From Caenorhabditis elegans (lineage: Eukaryota; Nematoda; Chromadorea; Rhabditida; Rhabditidae), in assembly GCF_000002985.6 (NCBI RefSeq), contig NC_003282.8:7998001-8062000 (forward strand): a stretch of DNA of 64,000 bases, in the 5' to 3' direction. A model generated the notes under the pieces. The model was not told where the DNA came from and searched no databases. It saw only the letters and a program-made list of their open reading frames with translations. The first letter of the stretch is position 1, and the number at the start of each line of letters is the position of its first letter. This document shows positions 23,205-34,600 of the stretch, piece after piece. A program made the position numbers and the translations under genes.

Positions 23205-23995
23205 TTAATCAAAACAATCGGCCACTTTAACGAACAACTCAAGGCTGCCGTCAGTCCCAGATGGAACGAGTTTTCCAAATTCGTGCTGCTTTTCGGTAAA
23301 AGTAGACGAAACGGACGTATGGGAACTGATGGATGAAGCATCAGAAGCGTGAGAAGAGGACGAAGAATATATAACTCCCAAGTTCACATAAATAGTCGGT
23401 GGCGATTTTGAAGATGGAGCTGGCGGGTTATAGTCTCTTCCGAAGATCTTGTTAATCTGCGACAAGTCGACCATTGACCTCTTCTTGCGAGTATTTCTAC
23501 CCTTGAGAACCTGTTTTGCAGGGTTCATCGTGATTTTCGATCCGATCTCAGACTTTTCCGAGTTAAAATTAGTTGCCGATGATGAAAGCGATAGGTTTTT
23601 CTAAAAGTTCAGAATATTAAACTTTCCAGCAAAAAATATGATTTACCACAGTCGAACTAGACATCATTTGAGGAACAAATCCACACGAGGCGATTGTGAT
23701 TGGCTTGTTTTCAGTCAGATTTAACTCGGAATTGCGTCTCGAGGAAGTCAATTCTTCATCTGCATCAGCCAAGTCTTTAAGATATACTGAAAAATTAAAA
23801 TGGGTCTCCAATTATTTTCCGCCATTGCAAACCTTTGTAAGTCATGTCGAAGCTCTTGTTGGCCGGGAAATTCGTGAAAAAATCGTTGAATGTCGATATT
23901 ATGTCACTTGCAGACATGTGAGCACTCTGAAAGTTTAAAAGTTGACATTTAATTGAAAGCACAAAAATTACCTCTTTAGCTTTTCGAGAAGTCAT
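23205..23995 (-). CDS. Unrecognised protein with Ser-rich C-terminal half, 217 aa
   Basis: Exons on the minus strand are 23995-23972 (8 codons), 23926-23833, 23786-23647 and 23600-23205 (654 bases with TAA), all with good GT/AG sites in one frame. It begins MTSRKAKE, then a segment SDIISTFNDFFTNFPANKSF, an acidic segment (DLADADEEL), a short basic patch RNTRKKRS at about residue 120 followed by MVDLSQINKIFGRDYNPPAP, and a long Ser-rich stretch (SSSSSHASDASSISSHTS). It has no signal peptide or membrane span. The basic patch could be a nuclear localisation signal. I recognise no family; it may be nematode-specific. It lies about 1.4 kb upstream of dnc-4 on the same strand with a repeat between, so an operon is unlikely. 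Confidence 0.75.
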
Positions 23996-23999
23996 TGTG

Positions 24000-24452
24000 A
24001 CCGTTTACAATGAATCAATTCAAAATACACAATACATTTTTTTTGAAGTTTCCAAGTATAGAAAATAAATTTGAAACGGTTATCACGTGGATATAAGAGT
24101 TAATAATTTTTATATCCAACATGAAAATAATGAAACAATATTTATTAAAAATTTCAGTTAAATCTTTCTACTCTTCAAGGTGTTGTCTCCATGTGAGAAA
24201 GCAGGAGTTTTCCATGGCGATCACAGAATCACAAACCGCACTTATGCGCCGAAACATCCGATCGGCGGATCCTGCGTTCACCGGTTTTCAATTTTTGACA
24301 ATCGGTGAAATCGGCGATTAACACAAAAAATTTGCCGCAAATTTCCGTTTTGTTCTAATGGGGCATATACTAATGAATAAGAACTCAGATGGAAAGTTGA
24401 ACAAGATTAAAACATTTATAAACGCATTTAAAAAAAGTTGTATTTAAAGTAG
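24000..24452. other. Upstream DNA of the 217-aa gene
   Basis: No gene is supported. The stretch 24190-24320 is more GC-rich than its surroundings and contains CCGATCGGCGGATCC and a partly inverted ACCGGTTTTC / ACAATCGGTG pair. It is possibly a repeat remnant. Confidence 0.3.
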
Positions 24453-24542
24453 TAAGCCACGCCTAAGCCTAAGCCACGCCTAAGCCTAAGCCAAAGCCAC
24501 GCCTAAGCCTAAGCCTAAGCCTAAGCCTAAGCCTAAGCTAAG
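24453..24542. repeat. Interstitial telomeric repeat tract (TTAGGC/GCCTAA)
   Basis: The plus strand carries about 12 GCCTAA units. These are perfect toward the right end (CCTAAGCCTAAGCCTAAGCC), with variant GCCACG and GCCAAA units in the left half. TTAGGC is the C. elegans telomere repeat. The orientation is constant, with TTAGGC on the minus strand. Confidence 0.95.
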
Positions 24543-24576
24543 AAAATAGTCAACGGAGAGTAACAAACTTTTAACC
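24542..24576. repeat. Short diverged copy of an nhr-31 exon segment
   Basis: The 35 bases GAAAATAGTCAACGGAGAG... match nhr-31 exon sequence at 26871-26904 (GAAAATAGTTAACGGCGAG...) in the same orientation, with two mismatches and one inserted base. The copy starts directly where the telomere tract ends. In nhr-31 this segment encodes part of VKSCYSPLTIFNF. Confidence 0.85.
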
Positions 24577-24606
24577 TCCATAATCATAATCATAATCTAT
24601 ATAATC

Positions 24607-24611
<5 letters not shown>

Positions 24612-24638
<27 letters not shown>

Positions 24639-24639
24639 T
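24612..24639. repeat. (AT)n microsatellite
   Basis: About 13 uninterrupted AT units follow imperfect TAATCTATA repeats, close to the telomere tract. Confidence 0.9.
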
Positions 24640-25248
24640 CTGAAATAATGCTCAATTTATAACATTTTCTAATAAAATCTCTTCATATAAAATCTGTTTA
24701 TAACAAAAAAGCACAAGAGTCAAATATAGCTGAAATCAAGAATAATACAAAAAAAAGGATGGGGAATCCCAACCGGGGGAAATACATGCATCTACTCTAT
24801 TTCGTGGGGACAGCACACTAAACAGATAAATTTCTTTTTTTTTTTGACTATTTTCATACCTGGGATTTCACAGAAGAAAAGAGAGAGAGGGACACAGAGA
24901 ATGAGAGGAAAAAGTGAGGAAGAGAGAGACATTTTTGATCTTTTGCAAAACAAGTGAATTCATTGAATTTTTTGAGGAGAATTTTGTATTCTTACGATTA
25001 GATGCATAAAATGTCCGAATCGAACATATAATTTTTTAATCAAAAAATACATTCAATATTCTGGTGATGTGTGAGGGGTGTATGTCATTTCTTGAATGTC
25101 AATGAATGAGAAGAACAATCGGTTTAAAAAGAGACAATAACTTACTATGTATGTATATTGTATGTATAGGAAAACGATCTTTTTTAATGAGATATGTACA
25201 CATATAAGTAATGAGAAATTACGGGCAAGATGGGTTGGTCTGTAGATT
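24640..25248. other. 3' flank of nhr-31
   Basis: AT-rich DNA with a GAGA-rich patch at 24885-24930 (GAAAAGAGAGAGAGG). It presumably includes the nhr-31 3' UTR on the minus strand. No canonical AATAAA was found on that strand near the stop. Confidence 0.35.
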
Positions 25249-28200
25249 TTAGCTGTCAATGATTGGTTGATCCATAAGTTGACTGAAGAACTCTTCACAA
25301 CCATTCAGCTCAGTCAAACTGATGTCATTCTGGAAGGCACTGTCATTGTCATCGAGAAGTGGGAATGGAGATGTTGACAGCTGAAAATTCACTCATTATA
25401 TAAATTTTGGAGAATTTGGATTTTTTAATGTTAATTTTAAAGAAACATTTCCCTAGCCACAAGACATTTGAAAAACGCAAAAAAGCCCACATATGGAAGG
25501 AGTTTCTTGGGCTCGACCACTTTAGTCTTAACTTGAAACGGTGTTAATAATAGAAATAGAAATTCCCAAGAAAAAAATGTTAAGAGACTTGGAGCGAGTT
25601 AGCAAAAATAGGTACCGATTTGTATAAAAGAAAAATCGATAATAGTCACAGCCTCTATCTGAGCTTTTTTGAACGTTTTTCAAACTTCTTGTATATTCTT
25701 AAGAATATGTTTGTGTAAAACGCATTGAAGCTAGTTCCCTCAATTTAGAATCTTTACTATCCAAGAAAGTTTCAACATATTTTCCCTCAAATTCCATAAA
25801 TATTTTCAAACTTCTCTCACCATTGGAGGAGAGTATCCAGCATTAAGCATGGAGCTACATGAATTTGAATGTGGAAGATATGGTCCAGATGATAACAAAT
25901 CATCATTTGTCTGTGTTGCCACATCTACCCTTCTCACGAATCTTCGATCAGACATTGGCGGTGAGATACTCTGCAAACAAACAAGAAATTAGATTTTTGC
26001 ACACTCTTATCATTGCCATTTATCAGTTGGTAGTTGGCAAATTTCAACTTTCAATTCTCCGAGAAACTCCGAAATTTTATAGTTTTAATGAGTTTATAGT
26101 TTTAATGACAATTAAAAGAAAAAGATAATGATATAAAGTTTGATCTTTCAGTCATTTTTAGTGAACTGACCTCTAAACAAATTTCAGCTGGATTCTCGAA
26201 TAGTGGTGGGCTAATGCTGCTGCTGATAAGTTGATCATCAAATGTTCTATCTCCAAACATTTCAGCTAACAAGTTATCTCCACTTGCACGTCCTCCAAGA
26301 GCTTGACAGAAATGCATGTTTTCAGACATCAATCCGGAAAGAGTCTGAAATGTTTTGAAATAGAGAATGCAACAGTAATGACGACTAACAGTAATTGTTG
26401 GCAGAAGAAGCAACAAGTTTCCAAATCGGCTGCTTGCAGAATAGATTGGATGAAGCTCCTTGACAATTTGGAAAAGCATATCTTGAACTTTATCTCTCAA
26501 CTCAGAAATCGCGTGCCTCGCATGCTCGGATAGTCCTTTTGCATTTGGATTTAAAATAATAATTGCTTTTAATGGAACAATTTCTTCTTCTTTCAGATTT
26601 AATTTTCTCAATGGAGCCACCAATTCATTTAACGTTCGATCAATCAGGAAGTTTGAGAGATGACTGAATAAATCAAATTAATTTTCTTTAATTTTAAATA
26701 GTATTTTTCATATATTTTTATTGCGTTGATAAAAATTGGAATTAAATTAAAATTCCAACTTACTTTGTCTCATTAAACTCTGGAGGCAATCTTCTTGGAA
26801 CAAATGAATGACTGCAAAGACACAAAATATCCGGATTCTTCGTATTCTGAGCAGTTCTCGCAGAGAAATTGAAAATAGTTAACGGCGAGTAACAACTTTT
26901 AACCAATGCAACTTTATCTTCAGTATCAACTGCATCCGCAATTTCAGTTAATGAATCAACCCAATCAACAGCTGCAATTGCTCTTCTATGAGCAATTACT
27001 CCAAGTTCTTCAGTTCTTGCCATTCGAAATGGTTCATAACCAATTTCCATCCGTCGACCATCTAATGCAGGTTTTGATTCAAACATTTCCCGTAATGAAA
27101 TACTTTTTGGATCTTTTGCAGTGTTTTGTGCACTCATATTATTATCTCCTTTTACTACTTTATCCTCAATACTCATCAATTGCATTAATAAAATTCGAGT
27201 CTCGACAGGAAGTTTTCGTGACCAATCATCTCCTTGTAACCGCATCTGAAAATTTCAAGTATTAATTTATACATCATTCATGTATAGTGTAAGTTATTCT
27301 GGATTTTATCAACAACACAAACTAAATTTTAACTGTTTGAATATGCATAAACATTTTTCACTCGATTATTCCAGAACAAATAGAAAACATCACAAAAAAC
27401 ACTCAAATCATTTTGAGATTTTCCATAATTTTATGTCAAGTTTTTGTGAATTGTCAAATTTTTGGAAATTTTAAATTTGCCACCAGTTTTTTTTCAGTGT
27501 ATCTACATTTTCAAAACATACCATATGATTTAAAAGCTCCTCATCAATTTGCTTCTTCTTAATTCTTGGAACTTTCTGTTTTCCTGTCTGATCCCTATCC
27601 GGCCTGACTGCTTTTGGATCCATTCCTGCTTGAATACAACGTTGAAATCTGCAGTATCGGCAACTATTTCGCTGGACTGAAAACCGAAACTTCAGGTATT
27701 TTCTTGATTATAAAGATACTCAGTCAAGTATATTCGAATTTATTCTTTAAAAAACTTACATTTATCAACAATACAATTATTTGAGAATCTGCATGCATAT
27801 CGATATTTTCCAGTCAGTGTTCTTCTAAAGAATCCTTTACATCCATAACATGCAAGTACTCCATAATGTAATTTTGCAATTCCGTCACCACAAACAGCAC
27901 AAACTGAATCTCCATTCTGTGATCCACCACTAGAAACTGTGGGTTGCTTGTCACTGGGCCTGATGATATATGACGTGGCGGGACCACTTGATGACGTGGC
28001 ACCGCTTGTCCTTAAATCTCCTCGCATCATTGGAACTCTGGAAATTTTAAAGTTAAAAGATCGGGAAAATTAGTTTCAAACACAAAAATAATAAAATTTA
28101 AAAACTAGAGTGTGTCCTTGAAATTTTGATTTCTTGATCTTCCCACAATAATTTGTGTCTTGGAAAATACAACGTTTTTTGGTGAAGACGGAATTACATT

Positions 28201-31200
28201 TTTCAAGTGATTAAACTTTCAAAAGAGTATTATATTTGATACGGTTTTTTCAGTTTCAAAATTGCAAAATTTTGTGTGTGGAAGCGGAATTGAAAGTCGA
28301 TAGGCACTTTTTTGTTATTGTAAAAATTCATTGCTTAATCGGAGCTAAATGTGCAAAGTTTTCTAGCCAAAAGGCATTTAAGAATCCAATTAAAAAATCA
28401 TTGGAACAGTGACCAATTCCATTGATGATAAAAAAAATTCATAATTTCAATTTGTTGCAAACTATCAAAGTTCACACATCAAAAAGACCAAAAAGTTCCA
28501 CGTGGAAAAACTGACGTATTTGGGGGAATACCTATGGGGCGGTGTCTCTCTATGATAATATTACAAAATGGGGGAAATTAAGTGGGAGTGACATTGAAAT
28601 AAAAGGAGATGAAGGAGGAGAAGACGACGACGATTTACTGATAACAAGGCGAAAGAGACACTGATTTGAAATAAAGAAGAAGAAGAATACAAAACAGAAG
28701 ACGCTTGAGAGGATGAAGAGAAAATGAAAACATAAAGATTAGATGTCACTAAGGTTTTGAACAAATAGTAAATAATTTGTTTAAAACATTTTAACACCTG
28801 TAACTTTATTTTAGAACAGTATTTAAGCTTGTTTTTCACATCAATTACTTGTTTTTTAAATCAATTACACCAGTACAAAATAATTTTTTGTTGATAAACT
28901 ACTTGTATATTTGAAAAAATGCACTCCCAAAAACATTATTTTCTCAATTAATCTTGCTCAACTTTGGCACCTGATATCTTGGCTATTTTCGATTGAATCA
29001 ATTTAAAATCAACTGGCAGCAGATGTATTATTAATTTTTCTATAGTTTCAAAGCTTAACTTTTTTTTTGTTGAAACGAACGGAGGTATATACTTTCACAG
29101 TAAAATAGTCCGAGTTTTTGAAGTTTCATAAGCGTTTTTGAAGAATTATCATGCCAGATTTCGAACAGTTCCTAGTTAGGAACTATACTGACCAAAAGAG
29201 ACTGTCGAGAAAATAAGAACCAAAGGAAGAGAGATAGTAATGGAAAAAAGAGAATCGAAGAAAAGAAACGAGAGAAAAATATGAGGTGGTTCGTGTCCGA
29301 AATCTCGACCTCCGAACAAGGCAAGTAAACAGGCGCGAACCTTTCCTCAAAGCACGCACACAATGATGATTTCCGCTTCGTTTATCCGCACAGAATTTTT
29401 TTTCTTCATTTTACAAGAATTTATTACCTATCAATCTTATAACCCTTGTCCCCCTGTAGGCTTGCCAGACTTGCCAATCACTTTCTAGGTCATTCTACTA
29501 GAGGAGGGAAAGGTGATAAAGATACATGAAACACAGACGAGAAACGGATGATGTCAGTAATAAATTAGAGATAGCTTTTAGCATAGGATGCCTATATTCT
29601 CCAATCAAACACTTAAATCTTCTTTCTGTTTATCCTTAATTCTAAATTAAAAATCAACGATTCGAATCAGTAAATGTATGATGTCATATTTATATCAAGA
29701 CGTGCAGACTAATTGGGCTAATTGGATGTATTGCCTTTTTGTAAAGATATATTAGAAGATCAAATGATAGAGCCTCTGACTACAAGGATCCAAAATGTCA
29801 CCAAAATAAATAAAATCGTAATGCTTTTTGTCTATCGAATTTTTTTACGGGTCTCATAAAATTGGAGGAGGCATTTGGAGATAAGATAACTTGTATCAAT
29901 TGTTGTTTACAGCTGAATAAGGAAAAGGTTATTGGATAGGATAGGGGAAGTTAACATATACTAGTTTATCTATAAGTAGATGCTGAATTGTGATCTAGAA
30001 TCAAAGCTGGATTATATTTTAAAATACTTTAATTATCCTGTTTAAGCTTTGCACACGAACAAACTACTAACTAGAGATTTTTTCAAATTCAAATATTTTA
30101 TACTAAAAGTAAAAACCCGCAAAAATTATTTTTCGAATCGAGTAGAGAATACTTTTAGCTATTAACCTTGTGGAGTGAATACTAAACTGTCTTTCTGAAA
30201 ACTTCTAAGAATATAATCAAAATTGAATCTCAAAAGAAACTTCTCACTAAATTAAGTGATCTTCTTCAACCGAAGAACACATCTGACTCATATGAACCGA
30301 TGCAGTTCGTCTCGGTTTCTTGTAGCAAATTCCTTTTATCAATCACAATCATATCTTTCTTCATTCATTCAAATTGATCGATTACCGTCCTTGAACCCTT
30401 TTATTTTACTTTTTCTCAATTTCCATGTAAACCATTCCTCAAGTAGCATTCAAATCACAAAGATCATTCACCTATCCCTTTTTATCGCAATTTGATCATT
30501 CTTCGCGCGCATCTTGTCACGTGCCTCTTCACTCATTTCCACGCCAAATTTCAAAGTTTCCACGTGGCAGGGTTACTACTAAAGTGGCAAGACAGTAGTA
30601 TTTACGATCGACGCGCTTTTACAAAGTATGTGTGAGATGGTGGTGATCAGAGGTAGTAGTGCCATTGATAAAATTGCAAATTATTATCACAAAAATGGTT
30701 GTTGCGTCGTGGCGGGGCAAGAATAAGATAACAAAGGGGAGACTCTGTCCTATACAAAAGGGAATTAGAATTAAAATGCAAATAGAACACGTACTTGCAG
30801 CTTCTTGAAAACTATCTAATGGCTCTAATGAGTTGAGATAATTGCTCAAAAGTTCATTTAAATCATTGTCAATTGATCTGAAAACGTCAGAAGATCAGCG
30901 ATTGATTGCCAAAATGTCGTAATTTCTTTGAAACTATCAAATGCTTTGATATCAGAATAGATGTAAAAGTTTAAGGCCTGAAGGGATTTTGTATCACATT
31001 GACTTTGAATAAATTTAGATTTAGCATTAAATGGGGTTTCAAGTAAATCTTTTCTTTTCAATTTTCAATGTTTTTATCAAAGAGCCACTAGAGCTATATA
31101 TTTGAGATAAAATTTTTTGGCGGCTTCGGTAAACAAAATTTTTTGAAAATTATTTATCTCACAAGTTCAAAAAATTAAAGAAAAAACTATGAAATGATCT

Positions 31201-31422
31201 CCAACTGATCAATTGAGCAAATAAATCTTAATAATTTGATATTAATTCTCAAAAAAGTTAGGGTTATGATGCAAGTTCAAATGCACAGAAAAGTTATAAT
31301 AATCGATTTACTAACCTTTCAACTTTCACAACTCTTGTACCAGGTCTTATTGCATAAGTTGGTTCTTCTTCAAGATATTCATCACCCCAATACTCCCAAT
31401 CTTCGACATCAAGTTGTTCCAT
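25249..31422 (-). CDS. nhr-31: HNF4-like nuclear hormone receptor, 583 aa
   Basis: Exons on the minus strand are 31422-31316, 28037-27760, 27676-27522, 27245-26764, 26663-26390, 26344-26171, 25970-25821 and 25380-25249 (1752 bases with TAA). Every junction is GT/AG and keeps frame. An acidic N-terminus (MEQLDVEDWEYWGDEYLEEE) precedes a two-zinc-finger DNA-binding domain from residue 82: CAVCGDGIAKLHYG, P-box CYGCKGFFRR, then CRYCRFQRCIQAGM. A basic hinge (QKVPRIKKKQ) leads to the ligand-binding domain at about 190-480, with an HNF4-like core (RRAIAAVDWVDSL). The tail is Ser/Asp/Glu-rich. NHR-31 is known to be needed for excretory-cell tubule growth and vacuolar ATPase gene expression. Intron 1 is 3.3 kb and contains a strong cryptic exon. 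The start lies 14 bases after a TTTGCAG acceptor, fitting SL1. Confidence 0.9.
28038..31315 (-). other. Large first intron of nhr-31
   Basis: This 3.3-kb intron separates the acidic first exon from the DNA-binding domain. GA-rich blocks at 28590-28730 and 29200-29300 and a less AT-rich patch at 30500-30620 (GCGCGCATC, CACGTGCC, CCACGTGGC) may be regulatory. The two CACGTG E-box words at about 30519 and 30561 are notable. Confidence 0.4.
30795..30877 (-). other. Candidate alternative or cryptic exon in nhr-31 intron 1
   Basis: On the minus strand TTTCAG is followed by 83 bases and then GTACGT. Read in frame from exon 1 it encodes RSIDNDLNELLSNYLNSLEP and six more residues, an acidic helical segment without a stop. 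Because 83 is not a multiple of three, joining it to the next exon at 28037 gives a stop within a few codons. Use of a weaker donor GTGTTC at about 30790 would restore frame. It may be an unproductive exon, a diverged former exon, or chance. Confidence 0.35.
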
Positions 31423-31429
31423 TTTAACA

Positions 31430-31443
31430 GATGGTGCTGCAAA
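31430..31443 (-). promoter_or_regulatory. Likely trans-splice acceptor of nhr-31
   Basis: On the minus strand GTTTGCAG is followed by CACCATCTGTTAAA and then the ATG at 31422. No upstream coding exon is seen, so SL1 addition or a non-coding first exon further right is likely. Confidence 0.5.
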
Positions 31444-31589
31444 CGGCAGCGTCGATATGGGAAAAATTTTGAATTAATTGAAATTAAAATTCGTGTTCTT
31501 CTATTTGTTGTTGCTGGAAAAAAGTATATATAAATGTATACATATTAAAGCAACGGATTTCAGAAAAATAAACGGTGAAAATGAAAGAA

Positions 31590-31680
31590 AAAGGGACGGT
31601 AATTGTGGTCGGAAGGTGGACAGGAGGATAGACGGACGGACAGGATGGATAGACGGTCAGGCGGATTATTAAACGGGTTT
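31590..31680. repeat. Degenerate GGA/GACGG purine-rich repeat
   Basis: Imperfect units of GGACGG, GGATAGACGG and GGACAGG recur (for example GATAGACGGACGGACAGG). It lies just upstream of the nhr-31 start and may be part of its promoter region. Confidence 0.5.
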
Positions 31681-34600
31681 AGGTTTCATTTGTATATATA
31701 AATATATGAATGTGTTTAGATGAAAATATATATGAAAACGGAAAGAAATTAAACGGTCAATGTATTGAGGTGTCGGGTTATCACATCTTTTAATGAGATT
31801 TTGAACGTAATTTCTCTGTAATTAAGAAAATTCAATTTTAAATAAAATTATCTCCAGAAATAGAAAATTACTTATTTGACTAGATTCTACATAGTTTGTT
31901 TTAAAACCTTTCTTTAATAATAAAATATTATTTACATCCCGTAATTTATATATGGATTCCTTTTACCTTTCTCTAAGTGAATTAAAGTTAAGAAAAAAAA
32001 TCGAACGGTCAGTTTAATGTGTACTACCTCTTGTACGTCCAAGTGGATCATTTCAAAAACATTGTTAAGTTCTAATCAAATATTGATAAAGTTAGGTAAC
32101 GACTCAACCAGTCGCACTTTTCTTATTTTTATTTGATTTATTGGAGAAAGAAACGAGAGTAGGTTTCCATTTATTATCTATTTCTCGTTTTTCTAAATTA
32201 ATATTTTCATTTTAGAATTTAAGAATTAGCTTCTGATAATAGTTCATGTCCCCCTTACAAATCAGAGTCTAACGTGGCAGCAGCCAAAAATTTGTGATTG
32301 ATGATAACGAGTGACGGTGGCGGAGAAGGACGCAAAAAAAGTTTGCCAAGCCAATTCAGCAAGCTGGCACACCACCGATTATTGTTCTGATAACTGAAAA
32401 AAACCACGTGTGAAGAAGAGGAGCTGCCAAGAGATTAAGGATTGTTTAGTGGACATTTTAAATTTAGAAATCCTTTTTTGAAATTTGGAAAAATATGAAT
32501 AAATGAAGCTTGAAGATTCAACAAAATTTATGTTATCAATAACCAAACATTGTTATGTTTTCTTCAAATGTTCTAAACTTTTGGTAATTCTCGGAGTTGG
32601 ACCAATTCAAACAATATACAATTCAAAACTATTTTGGAACCATCCAGAATACTATGGAATTAACATGAAATAGAAACATAAACGTGTAAGTTATGTAAAT
32701 GAAAATATGGAATAACCGAAACTTGTTAAAAATGCAAAATGACGGAGCGGATTGGTGAAAAGAAATACGGAGAGGATTATGAAAATGTATATGGCTACTA
32801 GATTATACAGTACTTTGAACTATTCGTAGATCATTTCAGCTCTATGACGACCACAACGATTGTCCGATTGTTCTTTTCAGATTTTTGAACTTTTAAGCGA
32901 AAAAAATTGAATTTTAAAAGTTATAATGTAAAGAATACACATTAATATGAGTCGAACTCTTGGAGATTATAGAAAATATTTAAAATTCTTAATAAAAGTT
33001 GAATAGACTTTCTGACTTTACTTGATTTAATCAAACTGTTCTTCGATAATAAATTGGCACAAACTGATAATAACCTGCCAATAAATCATATATTTGTGTT
33101 TCGACTTTTACTAAAGATTCTGCAACATTGAGACGTGAGATGGGAAATCCCAAGTTGATGGTTTCAAATAGAAAAGGAAAAGAAAAAAGAAACAAATAAA
33201 ATATGATGGTTCTGGTGACTGTGTGTGTTCCGCCTGAATAGTAACGTAACAACGACGGGATTTTGGGCGATAGGGGGACACATCAAGGGACACCAACAGT
33301 AAAATGCAAATTGGGGGCGGGCGCAATTTGTGTGTGGGGAGAAAAACTATTGAGAAGGAGGAGAAGATGAAATTGGTGAGAAATTGAGGAGGAGGCGGAG
33401 ACATAATAAGATATGATGAAAATATCTGTTTTTAGAGGTACACGAGGCTTGAAGTTGCAACAAAACCATTTGGTTAAACAACTAAAACAACAAACTACCG
33501 ATTTGATTAGGACAGTTAAATGTTATGAAAAGGTCATTGAAAAAGGACTATCGGTTGAAATTGTTTTGGATGATACGGTCATGAAATGAGAAACAAGGAG
33601 GTCTATTAATAGAATCACACAGTTAAGAACATGGCCTATTTGTGTTGGGATTTTTTTAGAGTTGAAAGCATGAGCACCAGATTTCAATAGGAATATTCAT
33701 AAGCTACCTAACATGGAAAATTAAAATTTTTAATTTTTTGATTTCTAACGGTATCGAATAATAAGAAATAGACTCCATATCAAAAATTGGATTCAGTTTC
33801 TGTACTGAACTTGAATTTTAACATTTCGATCGTTGTTGATAAAGGTCAGTTGCCAATGGAGAAATTGTCAAAACCCCCTTTTTTTGACGAGCTCCAAAAA
33901 AGCGGGCAAAACTGTTTAAAACAGAATAACAAATTAAATTTATTTTCAAAGTTTTACTATTTGGTAATTTTGGCACCATAGGTTTAAAAAAAATTCCCCA
34001 CTGGCTCTAAATACTCCATCTTTAAATATAAATTTTTGAAATGATTAGTTTGATTCAAAACTCTTCTAATATTGTGCCAGCAATTTTCCAACAGTCTATC
34101 AATTTCTATCAACACTAATCTGCTAACCTACGTATTGCCAACAATCACTTCCGAATTCCAAATGTTTCTCTATCTCTCTCTCCTCCCGTTCATATGAAAA
34201 GTTCAAACCTCAACTACACCAACTAGCTGATATTACTTATTTCTTACAATTTCTTATCATTGTAAGTTTCTCGGAATTCAATTTGCTCCCACAACCATCA
34301 TATTGTCTTGACATATCGAGACGTAAACTGATAAGAACGACAACTTGGCATGATTTGTGGTTGATCTACTTACTGAAGTGTTGCTTCACAAATTATAAAT
34401 ACTTTCAACAAACGGCTCATTATCAAATTAAGACAATTTTGTACTCTCTCCTACTGCCGACTTTCCTGCGTCATTATCACCGGAATGCTGTACAGAGCAG
34501 CAGAAGGTCGAAAGTTACAAGGATGACTTTGAAAATAAGTGAAAGCTTGCAGTTCATTCAGAAAAAGAAGGCGGGAGGGCATGTTACCTTAAGAATCGAA

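Noticed and set aside
30858-31061. 67-codon minus-strand frame in nhr-31 intron 1
   Set aside because: It has no acceptor at its start, overlaps the better supported cryptic exon in another frame, and shows no family resemblance.
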